A stretch of 64,000 nt of DNA from Corynebacterium propinquum DSM 44285 (lineage in GTDB: Bacteria > Actinomycetota > Actinomycetes > Mycobacteriales > Mycobacteriaceae). The translations under genes and the position numbers were made by a program. The notes beneath the pieces are model-generated. The model had not been told where the DNA came from and ran no database searches. It was given only the letters and a program-made list of their open reading frames with translations. The stretch is from positions 26,188 through 90,187 of the forward strand of contig NZ_AQXC01000011.1 of the NCBI RefSeq assembly GCF_000375525.1, given 5' to 3'. Below, piece after piece: positions 20,701 to 29,909 of the stretch; within the stretch, counting starts at the first letter, position 1, and each line of letters begins with the position of its first letter.

Positions 20701-21274
20701 TCACGGCATGCAACGGACGCTCGGTGGACTTGTCGATTGAGCGATCAAAATAAACACCCGGGGAACGCACCAACTGCGATACGATAACGCGCTCGGTACC
20801 GTTCACGATGAACGTGCCTTTTTCAGTCATCATTGGGAAATCGCCAATGAAGACAGTCTGGGACTTAATCTCCTGGGTATCGGAGTTAATGAATTCCGCG
20901 GTCACATACAGTGGCGCGGAGTAGTTAATGTCTTTTTCTTTCGCTTCGTCGACGGTGTTTTTCACCGGCTCGAAACGTGGCTCGGACAACGAAAGAGACA
21001 TGTTGCCTGAGTAATCCTCAATAGGCGAAAGCTCATTCAGGATATCCTCGAGCCCTGAAGTAATCTGCGCATCGGCACCGCGGCGTTCTTGCTCGCGCTC
21101 ACGCCATTCCGGCGTACCGATGAGCCAATCATAAGAGTCTCGTTGTAGGTCTAAAAGCCCCGGGACGGCGATAGGTTCGTCGATCTTCGCGAACGAGTAC
21201 CGTTGCGGGGCTCCAGGAATATTAGCCACTGAACTGGTCTGGCGGGAGACTGCCAAGATGGGTCCTTCCAGCAC
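17780..21274 (-). CDS. rpoB: RNA polymerase beta subunit
   Basis: 1164 residues. The rifampicin-binding cluster [20 protein letters not shown] and [14 protein letters not shown] are intact and of susceptible type (Asp, His and Ser at the classic positions). The conserved GRHGNKGVV and [20 protein letters not shown] segments follow near the C-terminus. The GTG at 21274 gives the usual corynebacterial annotation starting [16 protein letters not shown] six codons later (21256) is preceded by GGAAGGA at better spacing and may be the true start. It is transcribed with rpoC. The 995-codon frame on the opposite strand is an artefact. Confidence 0.98.
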   Translation of the reverse strand: MLEGPILAVSRQTSSVANIPGAPQRYSFAKIDEPIAVPGLLDLQRDSYDWLIGTPEWREREQERRGADAQITSGLEDILNELSPIEDYSGNMSLSLSEPRFEPVKNTVDEAKEKDINYSAPLYVTAEFINSDTQEIKSQTVFIGDFPMMTEKGTFIVNGTERVIVSQLVRSPGVYFDRSIDKSTERPLHAVKVIPSRGAWLEFDVDKRDTVGVRIDRKRRQPVTVLLKALGWTEEKIRERFGFSELMMSTLEADGVANTDEALLEIYRKQRPGEQPTRDLAQSLLDNSFFNPKRYDLARVGRYKINRKLGLGGDHDGLSTLTEEDIATTLEYLVRLHTGEREMESPDGQHLMLDTDDIDHFGNRRLRTVGELIQNQVRVGLSRMERVVRERMTTQDAESITPTSLINVRPVSASIREFFGTSQLSQFMDQNNSLSGLTHKRRLSALGPGGLSRERAGIEVRDVHPSHYGRMCPIETPEGPNIGLIGSLASYGRVNSFGFIETPYRKVVDGKVTNEVEYLAADAEDRYSIAQAEVPTAEDGTILSDRIEVRQKDGDIAVTTADGVDYVDVSPRQMVSVATAMIPFLEHDDANRALMGANMQRQAVPLVRSEAPYVGTGMELRAAYDAGDVVITPKAGVVENVSADLITIMDDDGIRDTYMLRKFERTNQGTNYNQTPLVNIGDRVEAGQVLADGPGTHNGEMSLGRNMLVAFMPWEGHNYEDAIILNQSIVEDDSLTSVHIEEHEIDARDTKLGAEEITREIPNVSEDVLRDLDERGIIRIGADVRPGDILVGKVTPKGETELTPEERLLRAIFGEKAREVRDTSMKVPHGETGKVIGVARFSREDDDDLSPGVNEMIRVYVAQKRKIQDGDKLAGRHGNKGVVGKILPPEDMPFMEDGTPVDVILNTHGVPRRMNIGQVLEIHLGWLAHAGWKVDPNDPQNEELIKTLPKELYDVPANSLTATPVFDGASNEEVSGLLANSRPNRDGNVMVDRHGKARLFDGRSGEPFEHPISVGYMYILKLHHLIDEKIHARSTGPYSMITQQPLGGKAQFGGQRFGEMEVWAMQAYGAAYTLQELLTIKSDDVVGRVKVYEAIVKGDNIPDPGIPESFKVLLKELQSLCLNVEVLSSDGTPMELSGSDEDDEAGPSLGINLSRDEGAAADIS

Positions 21275-21369
21275 CTCACGCGGAAGCGGGTGTCAGCCAC
21301 TCTGGCATGTGACTGCCCCACAACCGCTGGTATTTTTTAGCATCTTTTATTGCTGTGGATTCCCGTGAT

Positions 21370-21409
21370 CAGATAGCATAAAATCACCTTGTCAAGTGAA
21401 CGTTTTCAC
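21370..21409 (-). promoter_or_regulatory. Candidate rpoB promoter with adjacent palindrome
   Basis: On the minus strand a perfect TTGACA (21395-21390) is followed by TATCTG (21375-21370), preceded by TGC like an extended -10, but the spacer is only 14 bases. Immediately upstream lies GTGAA-N4-TTCAC (21396-21409), which on the minus strand resembles the operator class of LacI-family regulators (TGAAAACG core). Both calls are tentative. Confidence 0.3.
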
Positions 21410-21547
21410 GAAAATTAACAAGGCTCAATCACGCACCTGTCCCCAGGATCCAGCGCAACGTAGCAGTTTATTGCAATTTGCTTATTTTGTAAAGTCCTGA
21501 TCAGCAACTGTGACAGATGGGGTTAATGGATTAACCGTGGCTCAGGA

Positions 21548-22588
21548 TTAATTCTGTCGGGCCCGTCGAAAGCCACCAAACACACCGATCAGTGCCAGCA
21601 CCGTAATGACCGCACCAATTCCCAACACAATGTAGCGGATGAGACGCACTGTGTCATCGTCAGGGAATGATTCCGCCTGGGTAATAAGCTTGTCGACGTC
21701 TGCGTCGGTAAGCTGCGCCTGGTATGCGACGTCGTTTTCGATGCGCTCTCCCGTGTAAGTTGCAAAATAGTCGTCGACAGTTACGTGCAGATCGACGATC
21801 ATTCCGGTGCGCGGATGTACGAAATAATCGCGCGTCGCCGAATGATGCAAATACAGCTGCTGGCCGATTGCGGGAGCCGGAGTTTGCTCAAGGGCTTCTT
21901 CCGGAAGTTCTTCTGCGTTTTCTTCTGGAGCTCCTTCAGGAGCCGGAAGCTCCTCCTGCTTAGTGTTGCGCGCATCCGCGTATTTCGAGGCGACGTTGAC
22001 CGGGTCGATGACCTGGCGGTAGCGATACAGCTCCACCCCATCGACCGTGACTTCCTCCTGAAATGCCGCCGGGTGGGATTCACGAAGTGTCTCGTCAAAC
22101 ACGTCATAGCTGGTCTTTTCCGCGTTAACCGGGAATTTCAACCACTGGCCAGCGATCTCGACGTGCGCGGCCGGTGTCACCAACGTGTGGCTGAGTTGCG
22201 CGGTGCTCAGCGCTTCCCCCGTCCGACGGTCCATGTCGAAGGCCCAGACGTCGGCGTCGACAAGCTCGGTTGCATCTGGGGTATCGTCCGCGTGGCTATT
22301 CTCAGCCTGCTCGTCGGGCTGGCCTGCTTGGCTATCCGTGGTGCGTCGCACAAGCGTCGAACCGACACGAACGGCGACGGATTCTGCATCAGCAGGCTCC
22401 AGCAGATCCCAATGCAACTGACGCTGGTAACCAGTGGCGTCGTCGACAAGCCGAAAGGTGGTGTGCTGGACATCAAGCGGCAATCGCGCGTCAATGTGCA
22501 CAAAGCGCGGAGCCAGGCCGGCGCCGACCACCAAGGCAAGGCCAATACCGATCGCAATGGCAGACAAAACGCGTGAGGCAGGCAGCAT
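21548..22588 (-). CDS. DUF3068 (PorA-family) membrane protein
   Basis: 346 residues from ATG 22588, placed where an N-terminal membrane segment (about residues 5-27) begins at once; the frame is open 20 codons further. A large extracytoplasmic domain follows with the pattern of DUF3068 proteins, including VDVWAF-like and KTSYDVFDE segments and a Glu-rich insertion (PEGAPEENAEELPEE, near 235-250). It ends in a membrane helix (about 320-342) and a short basic tail. The family is largely confined to mycolic-acid bacteria and unknown in function. It precedes rpoB on the same strand, 273 bp away. Confidence 0.75.
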   Translation of the reverse strand: MLPASRVLSAIAIGIGLALVVGAGLAPRFVHIDARLPLDVQHTTFRLVDDATGYQRQLHWDLLEPADAESVAVRVGSTLVRRTTDSQAGQPDEQAENSHADDTPDATELVDADVWAFDMDRRTGEALSTAQLSHTLVTPAAHVEIAGQWLKFPVNAEKTSYDVFDETLRESHPAAFQEEVTVDGVELYRYRQVIDPVNVASKYADARNTKQEELPAPEGAPEENAEELPEEALEQTPAPAIGQQLYLHHSATRDYFVHPRTGMIVDLHVTVDDYFATYTGERIENDVAYQAQLTDADVDKLITQAESFPDDDTVRLIRYIVLGIGAVITVLALIGVFGGFRRARQN

Positions 22589-22682
22589 GTGTGGCAGTTT
22601 ACCGCACCCGGGGACCGAGGACCTTCGATGATCCCCGCGTACCGTCACACCATATGAGATGACCGCGCTACAGGGTGGCTAC

Positions 22683-23222
22683 TTAAAGCTCCTCACCGTG
22701 AAGCTCAACTGCCACCCAGGCGTCAACATCTTCCCCGGCACCTTCTGCATCCTCACCACGAACCGGAAGTCCCTGGTGCACGGTCGCCTTCGGACATGCC
22801 GCATCCACCTCCGACAATGCAGCACCCGCGCCGCCAGTAAACGTCACAAACGGATAGACATCCTTGCCTGCCAAACCGTCGGTCTCATCAAAAAAAGTAC
22901 GAAGAATCATGGGGAGCTCCGCGTGCCACACCGGGCTGCCGACGATGATGCGCTCATACTTGCCGACGTCGGGCAGTTCGCCAGCGATGGCCGGACGGGC
23001 GTTGTCGCGCAGTTCTTGTGCCGAGCGCTGGTCGACGGAATCGAAGCCGTCGGAATAAGGATCAGCGGCGGTGATCTCGAAAGTGTCGCACTCGATGCGT
23101 TCGGCGATCATATCGGCGACACGCTTGGTATTACCGATTTCTAGTGTGCGGCGACCACCATCCCAGAGGTTTTCACCGCTGCGGGAAAAGAAAACGAGAA
23201 GAGTGTTCGGGGTGTTGGTCAT
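22683..23222 (-). CDS. Flavodoxin-family protein
   Basis: 179 residues from ATG 23222, chosen because AAGGA lies just upstream; the open frame extends 26 codons further without flavodoxin character. The N-terminus LLVFFSRSGEN is the FMN phosphate-binding loop of long-loop/Flavodoxin_4 proteins, followed by GNTKRVADMIAERI and IIVGSPVWHAELPMILRTFF, the second flavin-contacting segment. It likely binds FMN and carries electrons or acts as an oxidoreductase in the cytoplasm. The partner is unknown. Confidence 0.8.
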   Translation of the reverse strand: MTNTPNTLLVFFSRSGENLWDGGRRTLEIGNTKRVADMIAERIECDTFEITAADPYSDGFDSVDQRSAQELRDNARPAIAGELPDVGKYERIIVGSPVWHAELPMILRTFFDETDGLAGKDVYPFVTFTGGAGAALSEVDAACPKATVHQGLPVRGEDAEGAGEDVDAWVAVELHGEEL

Positions 23223-23542
23223 GGGGAATCCTTTCTTCGCGAATGGTGGCATCCTGCGCGGGCAGCATGCCGACGATGCCGCCAATTGTGGTGGCATCAC
23301 TAGGGTCTAGATTACCCCTTCTGGAGCCGAAAAATCATCCGAAAGTATGAGTAAACGGTGAAAGGTGGTTGCGCCCGCTAGCCTGGAAACACCTGAAAAA
23401 CCATTGGCTCACAGCTAGGTCAACGCGTAGCGGCAACCGTCGTTATCTACCTCGGGGACAAGGCGCTCCGATTCCGCGACGATGGGCACACGATATTCGT
23501 TCTTCCAGTGACATCGCTGTGGCAACACCCCTAGCCGCACCA

Positions 23543-23591
23543 GGGTTAATAGGGGTCAAGGGGCAATAAGGGGTTAAAGGGTTATTCGGGG
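23543..23591 (+). other. Putative G-quadruplex-forming G-run cluster
   Basis: Six runs of three to four G (starting near 23543, 23552, 23560, 23570, 23579 and 23588) are separated by four to six bases on the plus strand. This satisfies the common G3+N1-7 quadruplex pattern. It lies upstream of the minus-strand flavodoxin and downstream of the rplL terminator. Confidence 0.45.
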
Positions 23592-23624
23592 TTGAACGAC
23601 GGGAAACGTGCGCCAAACCCCATA

Positions 23625-23664
23625 ACAAAACCCGCGGGCACCTAAAGAGGTGAACCCGCGGGTT
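23625..23664 (-). terminator. Intrinsic terminator of rplJ-rplL
   Basis: AACCCGCGGG (23629-23638) pairs with CCCGCGGGTT (23655-23664), extended by CACCT/AGGTG inside. On the minus strand it is followed by TTTTGTTA. It lies about 60 bases past the rplL stop. Confidence 0.9.
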
Positions 23665-23726
23665 AGCGATTGTTACGAGTTATAACCGACTCGCGGCGGT
23701 AGCAAGAATGCTTGAGGTAGTAAAGA

Positions 23727-24113
23727 CTACTTCAGCTCGACAGAAGCGCCAGCTTCTTCCAGCTTGGTCTTTGCAGCCTCGGCGTCGTCCTTGGAGGCGC
23801 CCTCGATGATAGCCTTTGGAGCGGACTCTACGAGTTCCTTGGCTTCCTTCAGGCCCAGGCCGGAAACGATTTCGCGGACAGCCTTAATAACGCCGATCTT
23901 CTTAGCGCCAGCGTCGGTCAGGACAACGTCGAACTCGTCCTTCTCTTCAGCAGCGCCTTCGCCAGCACCAGCGGCTGGAGCAGCAGCTACAGCTGCAGGA
24001 GCAGCAGCTTCAACGTCGAATACTTCCTCGAATTCCTTAACGAAATCGGAAAGTTCGATCAGGGTCATTTCCTTGAACGCTTCAATGAGCTCGTCCTTGG
24101 AGAGCTTAGCCAT
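23727..24113 (-). CDS. rplL: 50S ribosomal protein L7/L12
   Basis: 128 residues from ATG 24113 ([13 protein letters not shown]), with GGAAG upstream; the frame is open 19 codons further but the family starts here. The N-terminal dimer domain is followed by an Ala-rich hinge (about 38-58) and the globular C-terminal domain with the conserved [11 protein letters not shown] and [12 protein letters not shown] factor-binding helices. It forms the flexible stalk that recruits EF-Tu and EF-G, both encoded in this window. It is co-transcribed with rplJ. Confidence 0.98.
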   Translation of the reverse strand: MAKLSKDELIEAFKEMTLIELSDFVKEFEEVFDVEAAAPAAVAAAPAAGAGEGAAEEKDEFDVVLTDAGAKKIGVIKAVREIVSGLGLKEAKELVESAPKAIIEGASKDDAEAAKTKLEEAGASVELK

Positions 24114-24262
24114 GTCAGGCTTCCTTTCTATAGTTGCGTGTTCTGCGCATTCGCGCTTCACAGTGCACAATGTGTCGTTGGTTCCGGCACATCGTCGGCA
24201 TGCGGGCCACGCTGGATATTCCAGCCAGGCCGTGCAACCACGAGGGCCAGCACCGTGTGGTT

Positions 24263-24784
24263 TTAGCCTTCGTTCTGCTTCTTCTCTTCGAGAGCAGCGC
24301 CGAGGCGAGCCATCTTGGTAGCAGGTGCGTTGAACACTGCTGCTGCCTTTGCCAAGTTGCCCTTCATAGCGCCAGCCAGCTTCGCGAGGGTTACCTCGCG
24401 GCTGTCCAGGTCAGCCAAAGCCTTGACTTGGTCGGCATTCAGTGCGTTGCCATCCATGTAGCCGGCCTTAACGACGAGAGCGTCGTTTTCAGAACCGAAC
24501 TTCTTGAATACCTTTGCAGCATCAACAGCTTCGCCCTTAATGAAGGCGATAGCGGTTGGGCCCTGGAAGTATTCGTCAAGGTCAGTGATTCCCGCTTCGT
24601 TAGCGGCAATCTTCAGAAGGGTGTTCTTGGCGACGGAGTATTCAACATCGAAACCCAGCTGATCACGCAGCTCGGAAATCTGCGGAACAGTCAGACCACG
24701 GTATTCAGTCAAAACAACCGAGTCAGACTCAGCCAGCTTGTTCTTCAGCTTGGCCAGCTCCGCAATGTTTTTCGGGTTTGCCAT
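24263..24784 (-). CDS. rplJ: 50S ribosomal protein L10
   Basis: 173 residues, full length. L10 anchors L7/L12 dimers to 23S rRNA. It starts [15 protein letters not shown], contains the conserved [15 protein letters not shown] segment near residue 27, and ends in the helical L12-binding tail. It is the first gene of rplJL and is preceded by an L10-type leader with a terminator-like hairpin, which suggests autoregulation by L10(L12)4. Confidence 0.97.
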   Translation of the reverse strand: MANPKNIAELAKLKNKLAESDSVVLTEYRGLTVPQISELRDQLGFDVEYSVAKNTLLKIAANEAGITDLDEYFQGPTAIAFIKGEAVDAAKVFKKFGSENDALVVKAGYMDGNALNADQVKALADLDSREVTLAKLAGAMKGNLAKAAAVFNAPATKMARLGAALEEKKQNEG

Positions 24785-24879
24785 GGTTACTCACGCCTCC
24801 TTTCGATACATCCTAGTGGTGTCACCACGAGACTCCCCTGCCCCGGAATACCACCCATTCAGACTGGCATTCCGGCAAC

Positions 24880-24907
24880 AAAAAAGCCCCGTGCAAGAGC
24901 ACAGGGC
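24880..24907 (-). terminator. Attenuator-like terminator in the rplJ leader
   Basis: GCCCCGTGC (24886-24894) pairs with GCACAGGGC (24899-24907) through one non-Watson-Crick pair, loop AAGA. On the minus strand six T residues follow. It lies upstream of rplJ and downstream of the L10 leader fold, as expected for transcription attenuation. It could also end the upstream oxidoreductase transcript. Confidence 0.75.
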
Positions 24908-25030
24908 GCACACAACCTTCTGGTTGGGATACACAAGTGTCTCCTGCGTGGGTCGTCGCCACCACGAGCAACTCGTGGGGTAACCTTCGATCCGCTACGC
25001 GGATAACCGACGGTCTTCGGTGAAACTTGA
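24880..25030 (-). ncRNA. Ribosomal L10 leader upstream of rplJ
   Basis: On the minus strand this stretch contains the sequence CCGAAGACCGTCGGTTATCC (around 24991-25021) and, further on, paired arms CCACGAG/CTCGTGG (around 24963-24979), matching the appearance of L10 leader RNAs with a kink-turn and L10 recognition stem. It ends in a strong terminator hairpin about 100 bases before rplJ. The call rests on recognised sequence pattern and position. A covariance-model search against RF00557 would decide it. Confidence 0.6.
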
Positions 25031-25108
25031 GCGCGGCATCAAAGCCGTTCAAACTTCACAATGAACTCTACCATTGGGTGTTGGCAGCGCCAAATCTCAA
25101 TTAACCGA

Positions 25109-26650
25109 TCAGTCGGCCAATCTTCGCAGTACACGTTGCGCTGCTCGCCACCCTGCCATGCCGTGCACACCTGCGCCTGGCAGGCTCGCCCCACTCGCCT
25201 GCAGCACCGGGACCTCCGGATTCATCGTCAGCGTGCCGACGTACTGGCGCTGGCGTGGCATCTGCGCCAAATTCATGGCCCCGCCTGCGATATCCCCGCC
25301 GATCACATTCGCGTTGGCTTCCTGCAACTGTGCTGGGGAAACCTGGTGGCGTTCGATAATTTGCGCAGAAAACCCGGAAGCAAATCGCGAAATCTGCGTT
25401 TCTATCAGGCCTGCTACTTCACCCGGGAATTTCTCCTGGTAACCATGCGGCACGTGGGCATAGGCCCAGAGGATGTGCGGTTGCGGTGAACCCTCCAGAA
25501 CTTTTCCTGAATCTGGTTGTGCCTGCGCCGCCCGTCCAGTCCCCACCGACCACCGACTGCCGGAAAAGCGCGTAGGGTCCGCGGCCTGTTGTTGGCAGAC
25601 CATCACGAATGGGTGCTCCGGCAACGTTCCCGCTGCTGCCTGGCTTTCCGCTAACTGCATCTCAGCCACGGATCCACCCACATGTACCGTGCCCGCCTCT
25701 GCCACCCGAGGGTCATTCCACTTCACCGGACCATTCATCAGATAGTCCACTTTGTACACCGCAGTCCCGTACTTCCATCGGCGTAGACTCCGCGAACGCA
25801 GCCTAGATAACTCTAACCCCTGTAAGGCCAGTAGCTGCCGCGGGGTTTGGGTGGTTACCACAGCGTCATAGGTTGCAAAACCAGAAAGATCCCGGATCTC
25901 AGCACCAGTTTCAATAGTCCCGCCGTAATGCTCAATCACGCGTGCTAAAGCCCTGGTCAACTGTCCGGTGCCGCCAAAAATCACCGGCCAGCCCGTGGAC
26001 ATCCCGAGTGCATTAAACAACAATCCAAACGCTGCGGTACCGGGCTGGGTCGGCGGGCGAATCGCGTGTACAGCAGAGCCGACCAGTAATGCCCGGGCAG
26101 ATTCGTCGGCAAGCAGTCGCGAGCTCAAGCTGCTCGCTGACCACACACCCCACAAGCCCAAGCGCGCGAGAGCAACCGGGTGACGTGGGCGGACCGGAAG
26201 CACCGAGTTGACGAGCTTGCCGACGCCGTCGACAAGCGGTCTATGCAGGCGGTTCCACATGCGACGGTCGTGGTCGGAAAACTGTGCGGCGGTGGTTGCA
26301 AGGTCGCGGTGCACAATAGCCGCGGGTGCGTCGGCAAGCGGGTGCGCCATCGGGTACTGCGGATGCTGCCACTCCAACCCGTAGTTTTCGAGCCCTAACT
26401 GGCGAAACGCCGGGCTCACGACACCAAACGGATGAGCCGCCGCACCGAAATCAACTGCGCTCCCCGGCCCGAACGCAGGGTGGGTGCGCGCGGATCCACC
26501 GATGTGGGCGGCGGCTTCAAAAACTTCTACCCGGCATCCAGCCTGCGCTAAAACCGCTGCAGCAGTAAGGCCGTTCGGCCCGGCACCAATGACGGCGACC
26601 CGGGCCGCGCCATGGTGGGCAAAGGAAGGCCGAGCAAAACCAGAACTCAT
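25109..26650 (-). CDS. FAD-dependent oxidoreductase, phytoene-desaturase-like
   Basis: 513 residues. The N-terminal dinucleotide-binding motif VIGAGPNGLTAAAVLAQAG starts near residue 20, followed by the acidic residue of VEVFEAAAHIGG that binds the FAD ribose. Near the C-terminus the flavin-contacting VQ-like stretch ends in ASGASLPGAGVHGMAGW, typical of CrtI/NAD(P)-FAD amine-oxidase-fold proteins of the YieF/PDH-like group. No carotenoid genes are nearby, so a carotenoid role is not supported and the substrate is unknown. It is on the same strand as the ribosomal genes but separated by the rplJ leader. Confidence 0.75.
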   Translation of the reverse strand: MSSGFARPSFAHHGAARVAVIGAGPNGLTAAAVLAQAGCRVEVFEAAAHIGGSARTHPAFGPGSAVDFGAAAHPFGVVSPAFRQLGLENYGLEWQHPQYPMAHPLADAPAAIVHRDLATTAAQFSDHDRRMWNRLHRPLVDGVGKLVNSVLPVRPRHPVALARLGLWGVWSASSLSSRLLADESARALLVGSAVHAIRPPTQPGTAAFGLLFNALGMSTGWPVIFGGTGQLTRALARVIEHYGGTIETGAEIRDLSGFATYDAVVTTQTPRQLLALQGLELSRLRSRSLRRWKYGTAVYKVDYLMNGPVKWNDPRVAEAGTVHVGGSVAEMQLAESQAAAGTLPEHPFVMVCQQQAADPTRFSGSRWSVGTGRAAQAQPDSGKVLEGSPQPHILWAYAHVPHGYQEKFPGEVAGLIETQISRFASGFSAQIIERHQVSPAQLQEANANVIGGDIAGGAMNLAQMPRQRQYVGTLTMNPEVPVLQASGASLPGAGVHGMAGWRAAQRVLRRLAD

Positions 26651-26694
26651 AGGTTAAGTCTAAGCGTCTGCGTTCTACGGCGACCATGTTGGCG

Positions 26695-27144
26695 TCATTT
26701 CTGGAGGCGTTCTTGTTGGCGGCGTTCCTTTTGGCGGCATTCCTGGAGGCGAGCAGATTCTTCATAACGGCGCCAAAAACGAGCTACCTTTTCTGGTTTG
26801 GGCTCGCGGCGCCAGATCACGGTCGCGGCAATTATCGCGATGCCTGCCATCATGACCGCGAACCACAATTTTCCCACCACAACCGTCGACAAGATCATTG
26901 AGGCCCACGCCGTCGCAATGATGTAAATCCGACGCTTGCGGCTTAAGGAACCAGAGTAAAAATCGATGAGATAATTACGCAGCGGTGAACGGTGCAGAAT
27001 ATAATATTCCAGCCGCTGCGAACTACGCGTGAAAAAGAAAAACGCCAGCAGCACAAACGGAGTTGCAGGTACCAACGGCACTAGCGCGCCGAAAGCACCA
27101 AGCCCCACACACAGCAGCCCAAGGGCCAGATAGAGATACCGCAT
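26695..27144 (-). CDS. DUF454 (YbaN-type) small membrane protein
   Basis: 149 residues. The opening LALGLLCVGLGAFGALVPLVPATPFVLLA is the hallmark of the DUF454/YbaN family, followed by FFFTRSSQRLEYYILHRSPL, two further membrane helices (about 72-110) and a basic cytosolic tail. The tail is a degenerate Arg/Gln/Glu/Lys repeat (ARLQECRQKERRQQERLQK) that probably grew by tandem duplication of a short DNA unit and is not part of the family core. Function of the family is unknown. The gene lies upstream of the FAD oxidoreductase, with a 44-bp gap. Confidence 0.78.
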   Translation of the reverse strand: MRYLYLALGLLCVGLGAFGALVPLVPATPFVLLAFFFFTRSSQRLEYYILHRSPLRNYLIDFYSGSLSRKRRIYIIATAWASMILSTVVVGKLWFAVMMAGIAIIAATVIWRREPKPEKVARFWRRYEESARLQECRQKERRQQERLQK

Positions 27145-27194
27145 AGCATCTTCAAGATTACCCCGAGTTCAGCAGAGTGAATAGAGATAATAGA

Positions 27195-27238
27195 CAAAAC
27201 CCACCTTCACTGTCCCCATAAACGGGAGTGAAGGTGGG
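27195..27238 (-). terminator. Intrinsic terminator of rplK-rplA
   Basis: CCCACCTTCACT (27200-27211) pairs with AGTGAAGGTGGG (27227-27238) in a perfect 12-bp stem. On the minus strand TTTTG follows. It lies about 70 bases after the rplA stop. Confidence 0.9.
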
Positions 27239-27308
27239 CGGGAGCTTAAGTCTTGAGCTACTTAAGGCTTGGAGTATGAAACCTCGAGATGATTAAACCT
27301 GGAGAGGT

Positions 27309-28019
27309 TTAAGCCTCGACGGTGTAGTTCTTCTGCACCGATGGATCAACTGGAACACCAGGACCAGTAGTGGAAGAAACGGTAACCTTCTTCAGGTAAA
27401 CACCCTTAGCAGCCGATGGCTTCAGACGCAGAACTTCGTCCAACAATGCGCCGTAGTTCTCAGCCAGAGCCTGCTCGCTGAACGATGCCTTACCGATCAG
27501 GGCGTGCAGGTTGGAAGCCTTGTCGACGCGGAAAGAGATCTTACCGCCCTTAACTTCCTTGATCGCCTTGGTGACGTCGTTGGTGACGGTACCGGTCTTA
27601 GGGTTCGGCATCAGGCCACGAGGACCCAACACGCGAGCGATACGACCAATCTTGGCCATCTGATCAGGGGTAGCAATTGCGACGTCGAAGTCGATCTTGC
27701 CTTCAGTCACCTGGGAAATCAGCTCATCAACACCAACGATGTCGGCGCCAGCCTGCTCAGCTTCGGTGGCCTTCTCGCCAGCTGTGAAAACAGCAACGCG
27801 AACGTCTTTACCGGTGCCATTTGGCAGGGACACGGTGCCACGAACCAACTGGTCAGCCTTGCGTGGGTCAACGCCCAGACGCATAGCAACGTCGATGGTG
27901 GCGTCGAAGTTCTTCGAAGAAGTGTCCTTAGCCAGCTTTACTGCCTCGAGTGGGCGGTACAGGTGGTCGCGGGAGATTTTGGTCGCGGCTTCTTTGAAAG
28001 CTTTGGACTTAGTGCTCAT
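27309..28019 (-). CDS. rplA: 50S ribosomal protein L1
   Basis: 236 residues, full length. L1 forms the mobile L1 stalk at the E site and often represses its own operon. The conserved [11 protein letters not shown] near residue 80 and [17 protein letters not shown] near residue 130 are present. It follows rplK with a 157-bp gap, longer than usual for this pair, and ends in a strong terminator. Confidence 0.97.
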   Translation of the reverse strand: MSTKSKAFKEAATKISRDHLYRPLEAVKLAKDTSSKNFDATIDVAMRLGVDPRKADQLVRGTVSLPNGTGKDVRVAVFTAGEKATEAEQAGADIVGVDELISQVTEGKIDFDVAIATPDQMAKIGRIARVLGPRGLMPNPKTGTVTNDVTKAIKEVKGGKISFRVDKASNLHALIGKASFSEQALAENYGALLDEVLRLKPSAAKGVYLKKVTVSSTTGPGVPVDPSVQKNYTVEA

Positions 28020-28176
28020 TTCTCAATTCCTTCTGTTGTGGGATTGTCGTGGTCAGCGAGCCGAAGCTGGCTCTGCCACGGTGGATGCGGCCGCATCGGA
28101 CTGCGGCCGTGGGGCAAACATCAAGGCTGCGGTACGACAGACCTTAACGCTTGCGGGGGCCAGACTGGTGCCAGAT

Positions 28177-28626
28177 TTAAGCGTCTGGGTGTCCGTCAAC
28201 GTTCAGGCCCATGGAGCGAGCGGTACCAGCGATGATGCGGGCAGCGTTTTCCTCGTCACGAGCGTTCAGGTCTTCGAACTTGGTCTTGCCGATTTCCTTG
28301 CACTGTTCCCAGGTCACGGTGCCGACCTTCTGGGTGTGCGGAACGCCGGAGCCCTTCTGCACGCCAGCAGCCTTCAAAAGCAGCTTGGCAGCAGGTGGGG
28401 TCTTGAGCTTGAAGTCGAAGGAGCGATCCTCGTAGACGGTGATTTCTACAGGGATAACTTCGCCGCGCTTGTCTTCGGTAGCAGCGTTGTAAGCCTTGCA
28501 GAATTCCATGATGTTGACCTGGTGGGCACCCAGGGCAGGACCGACTGGCGGAGCAGGGTTTGCCTGACCAGCCTGGATCTGCAGCTTAATAAAGCCTGCT
28601 TGCTTCTTTTTCTTCTTTGGAGCCAT
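28177..28626 (-). CDS. rplK: 50S ribosomal protein L11
   Basis: 149 residues, slightly longer than the usual 141-145. The N-terminal domain has the family segment [19 protein letters not shown], the target area for thiopeptides and for Lys methylation, and the C-terminal rRNA-binding domain has KTKFEDLNA and [13 protein letters not shown]. It supports GTPase-centre function and stringent-factor activation. The extra lysines of [11 protein letters not shown] are a common actinobacterial variation. It is first in the rplK-rplA pair and lies 209 bp downstream of nusG. Confidence 0.97.
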   Translation of the reverse strand: MAPKKKKKQAGFIKLQIQAGQANPAPPVGPALGAHQVNIMEFCKAYNAATEDKRGEVIPVEITVYEDRSFDFKLKTPPAAKLLLKAAGVQKGSGVPHTQKVGTVTWEQCKEIGKTKFEDLNARDEENAARIIAGTARSMGLNVDGHPDA

Positions 28627-28835
28627 CGTTTTACCTCAATTCCGTGGTACCAGCACCCCGCCACGATGAATAACGGGGACTGTCCGGATTCCGGCCTTCG
28701 CCGGCAACCGGGGATGTGTATTTTCCGATGTGCAGCACAATCGTTTTCAGCATGCCGTCTGGTATCTAACCGCAGGCACCCCAATCAGGCGCACACGAGG
28801 GACTAGCCTACTGCACGGTGTGGGGTCTTCCCAAA

Positions 28836-29789
28836 CTACATAATGCGTTCGACCTGATCGGCGGTGAGCTCAACAGGAGTCTCACGGCCAAAGATGGATA
28901 CCAATGCCTGCATCTTGCCGGTTTCTGGATCGATCTCAGAAATCGTCGCCGAAACGGAGGCCAACGCGCCGGACAGGATCGTGACAGCTTCGCCAACCTG
29001 GTAGTCGTGATTGACGCCGGATGCTGCAGGTTTTTGCGGAGCAACGGCCTGCTCTTCATCTACATGTGCTGGGGTCTCGTCGCGCGCCTCGGTAGTCTTC
29101 GGCAGCAGGAATTTAGCAACCTCACGGGTCTTGACGACGGTGGCGTTACCTTCGTTACCCACGAACGACGTCACACCCGGGGTGTCGCGAACAACAGACC
29201 ACGCACGATCGTTAATTTCCATGCGCACCAGAACATAGCCAGGCAGAAGCTTTTTCTTGACGATCTTCTTCTTGCCGTCCTTTTTCTCCACGACGTTCTC
29301 GATCGGAACCACAACGTCGAAGATCGAGTCCTCAACCTCGAGAGTCTGGATACGCATATCCAGGTTGGTTTTCACCTTGTTTTCGTAACCCGAGTAGCAC
29401 TGGATGATGTACCACTGCCCTGGCTGTTTCTTGAGTTCCCTCGTGAACTCCCGCAAGCGCATTCGGTAAGCGACATCTTCATCGGCGTCCTGAGCAGAAG
29501 CTGCGGCAGCAGATTCGGCGGAATCGTTCGTGGACTTCGATGCGGCAGCGCTGTCGCTTTCTGCAGCTTTCGCGGCAGCCTCGGTAGCTTTGACTGCTTC
29601 CTCATGGTCTTTCGCAAAATCATCAGAATCTGCGTCATAGTCGTCGCCAAGAGACTCACGATCTTCCTCGGCTGCCAGCTCTGCTGCTTCGCTGGCCTTT
29701 GCGACCTCAGGAGTTACTTCTTCAAAAACGTCGTTCTCGTTGTGGTAATCGTCGTGGTGATTATTGTCGTTCTGAGTTTCTTCGCTCAC
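28836..29789 (-). CDS. nusG: Transcription termination/antitermination protein NusG
   Basis: 317 residues, much longer than the 180-residue enterobacterial protein because of an acidic, Ala/Ser-rich N-terminal extension of about 115 residues. Such extensions are usual in actinobacteria. The NGN domain starts at [15 protein letters not shown] near residue 128 and contains [10 protein letters not shown]. After a Pro/Ala-rich linker, the KOW domain [18 protein letters not shown] begins near residue 260. It binds RNA polymerase and links it to Rho and the ribosome. It follows secE, with a terminator-like hairpin between them. Confidence 0.96.
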   Translation of the reverse strand: MSEETQNDNNHHDDYHNENDVFEEVTPEVAKASEAAELAAEEDRESLGDDYDADSDDFAKDHEEAVKATEAAAKAAESDSAAASKSTNDSAESAAAASAQDADEDVAYRMRLREFTRELKKQPGQWYIIQCYSGYENKVKTNLDMRIQTLEVEDSIFDVVVPIENVVEKKDGKKKIVKKKLLPGYVLVRMEINDRAWSVVRDTPGVTSFVGNEGNATVVKTREVAKFLLPKTTEARDETPAHVDEEQAVAPQKPAASGVNHDYQVGEAVTILSGALASVSATISEIDPETGKMQALVSIFGRETPVELTADQVERIM

Positions 29790-29846
29790 GTTAGCGCTAC
29801 TCCCTTGTGCCTAGGGTTGTCGGGTGATTCGGACTGGTTATGCTCA

Positions 29847-29883
29847 AAAATTATCCCGCTTATCCATAAGGGACAAGCGGGAT
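29847..29883 (-). terminator. Terminator-like hairpin between secE and nusG
   Basis: ATCCCGCTT (29853-29861) pairs with AAGCGGGAT (29875-29883), with further TCC/GGA pairing inside. On the minus strand it is followed by AATTTTTG. It lies 26 bases after the secE stop and 58 bases before nusG. Confidence 0.7.
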
Positions 29884-29909
29884 CACAACCTGATATATAG
29901 CGATTATAC

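Larger units (their letters stand above)
23223..23726. other. Large intergenic region between rplL and flavodoxin
   Basis: 504 bp that includes upstream sequence of the flavodoxin gene, a cluster of G-runs around 23543-23591 and the rplL terminator at the right. I see no supported gene. Short plus-strand frames here lack ribosome-binding sites and family features. Confidence 0.5.

Noticed and set aside
17753-20740. 995-codon open frame on the plus strand opposite rpoB
   Set aside because: It mirrors the strongly biased codon use of rpoB, has no domain, no ribosome-binding site and an unlikely composition. Similar shadows occur opposite fusA (5256-7373), rpoC (14926-16065) and tuf (3848-4885).
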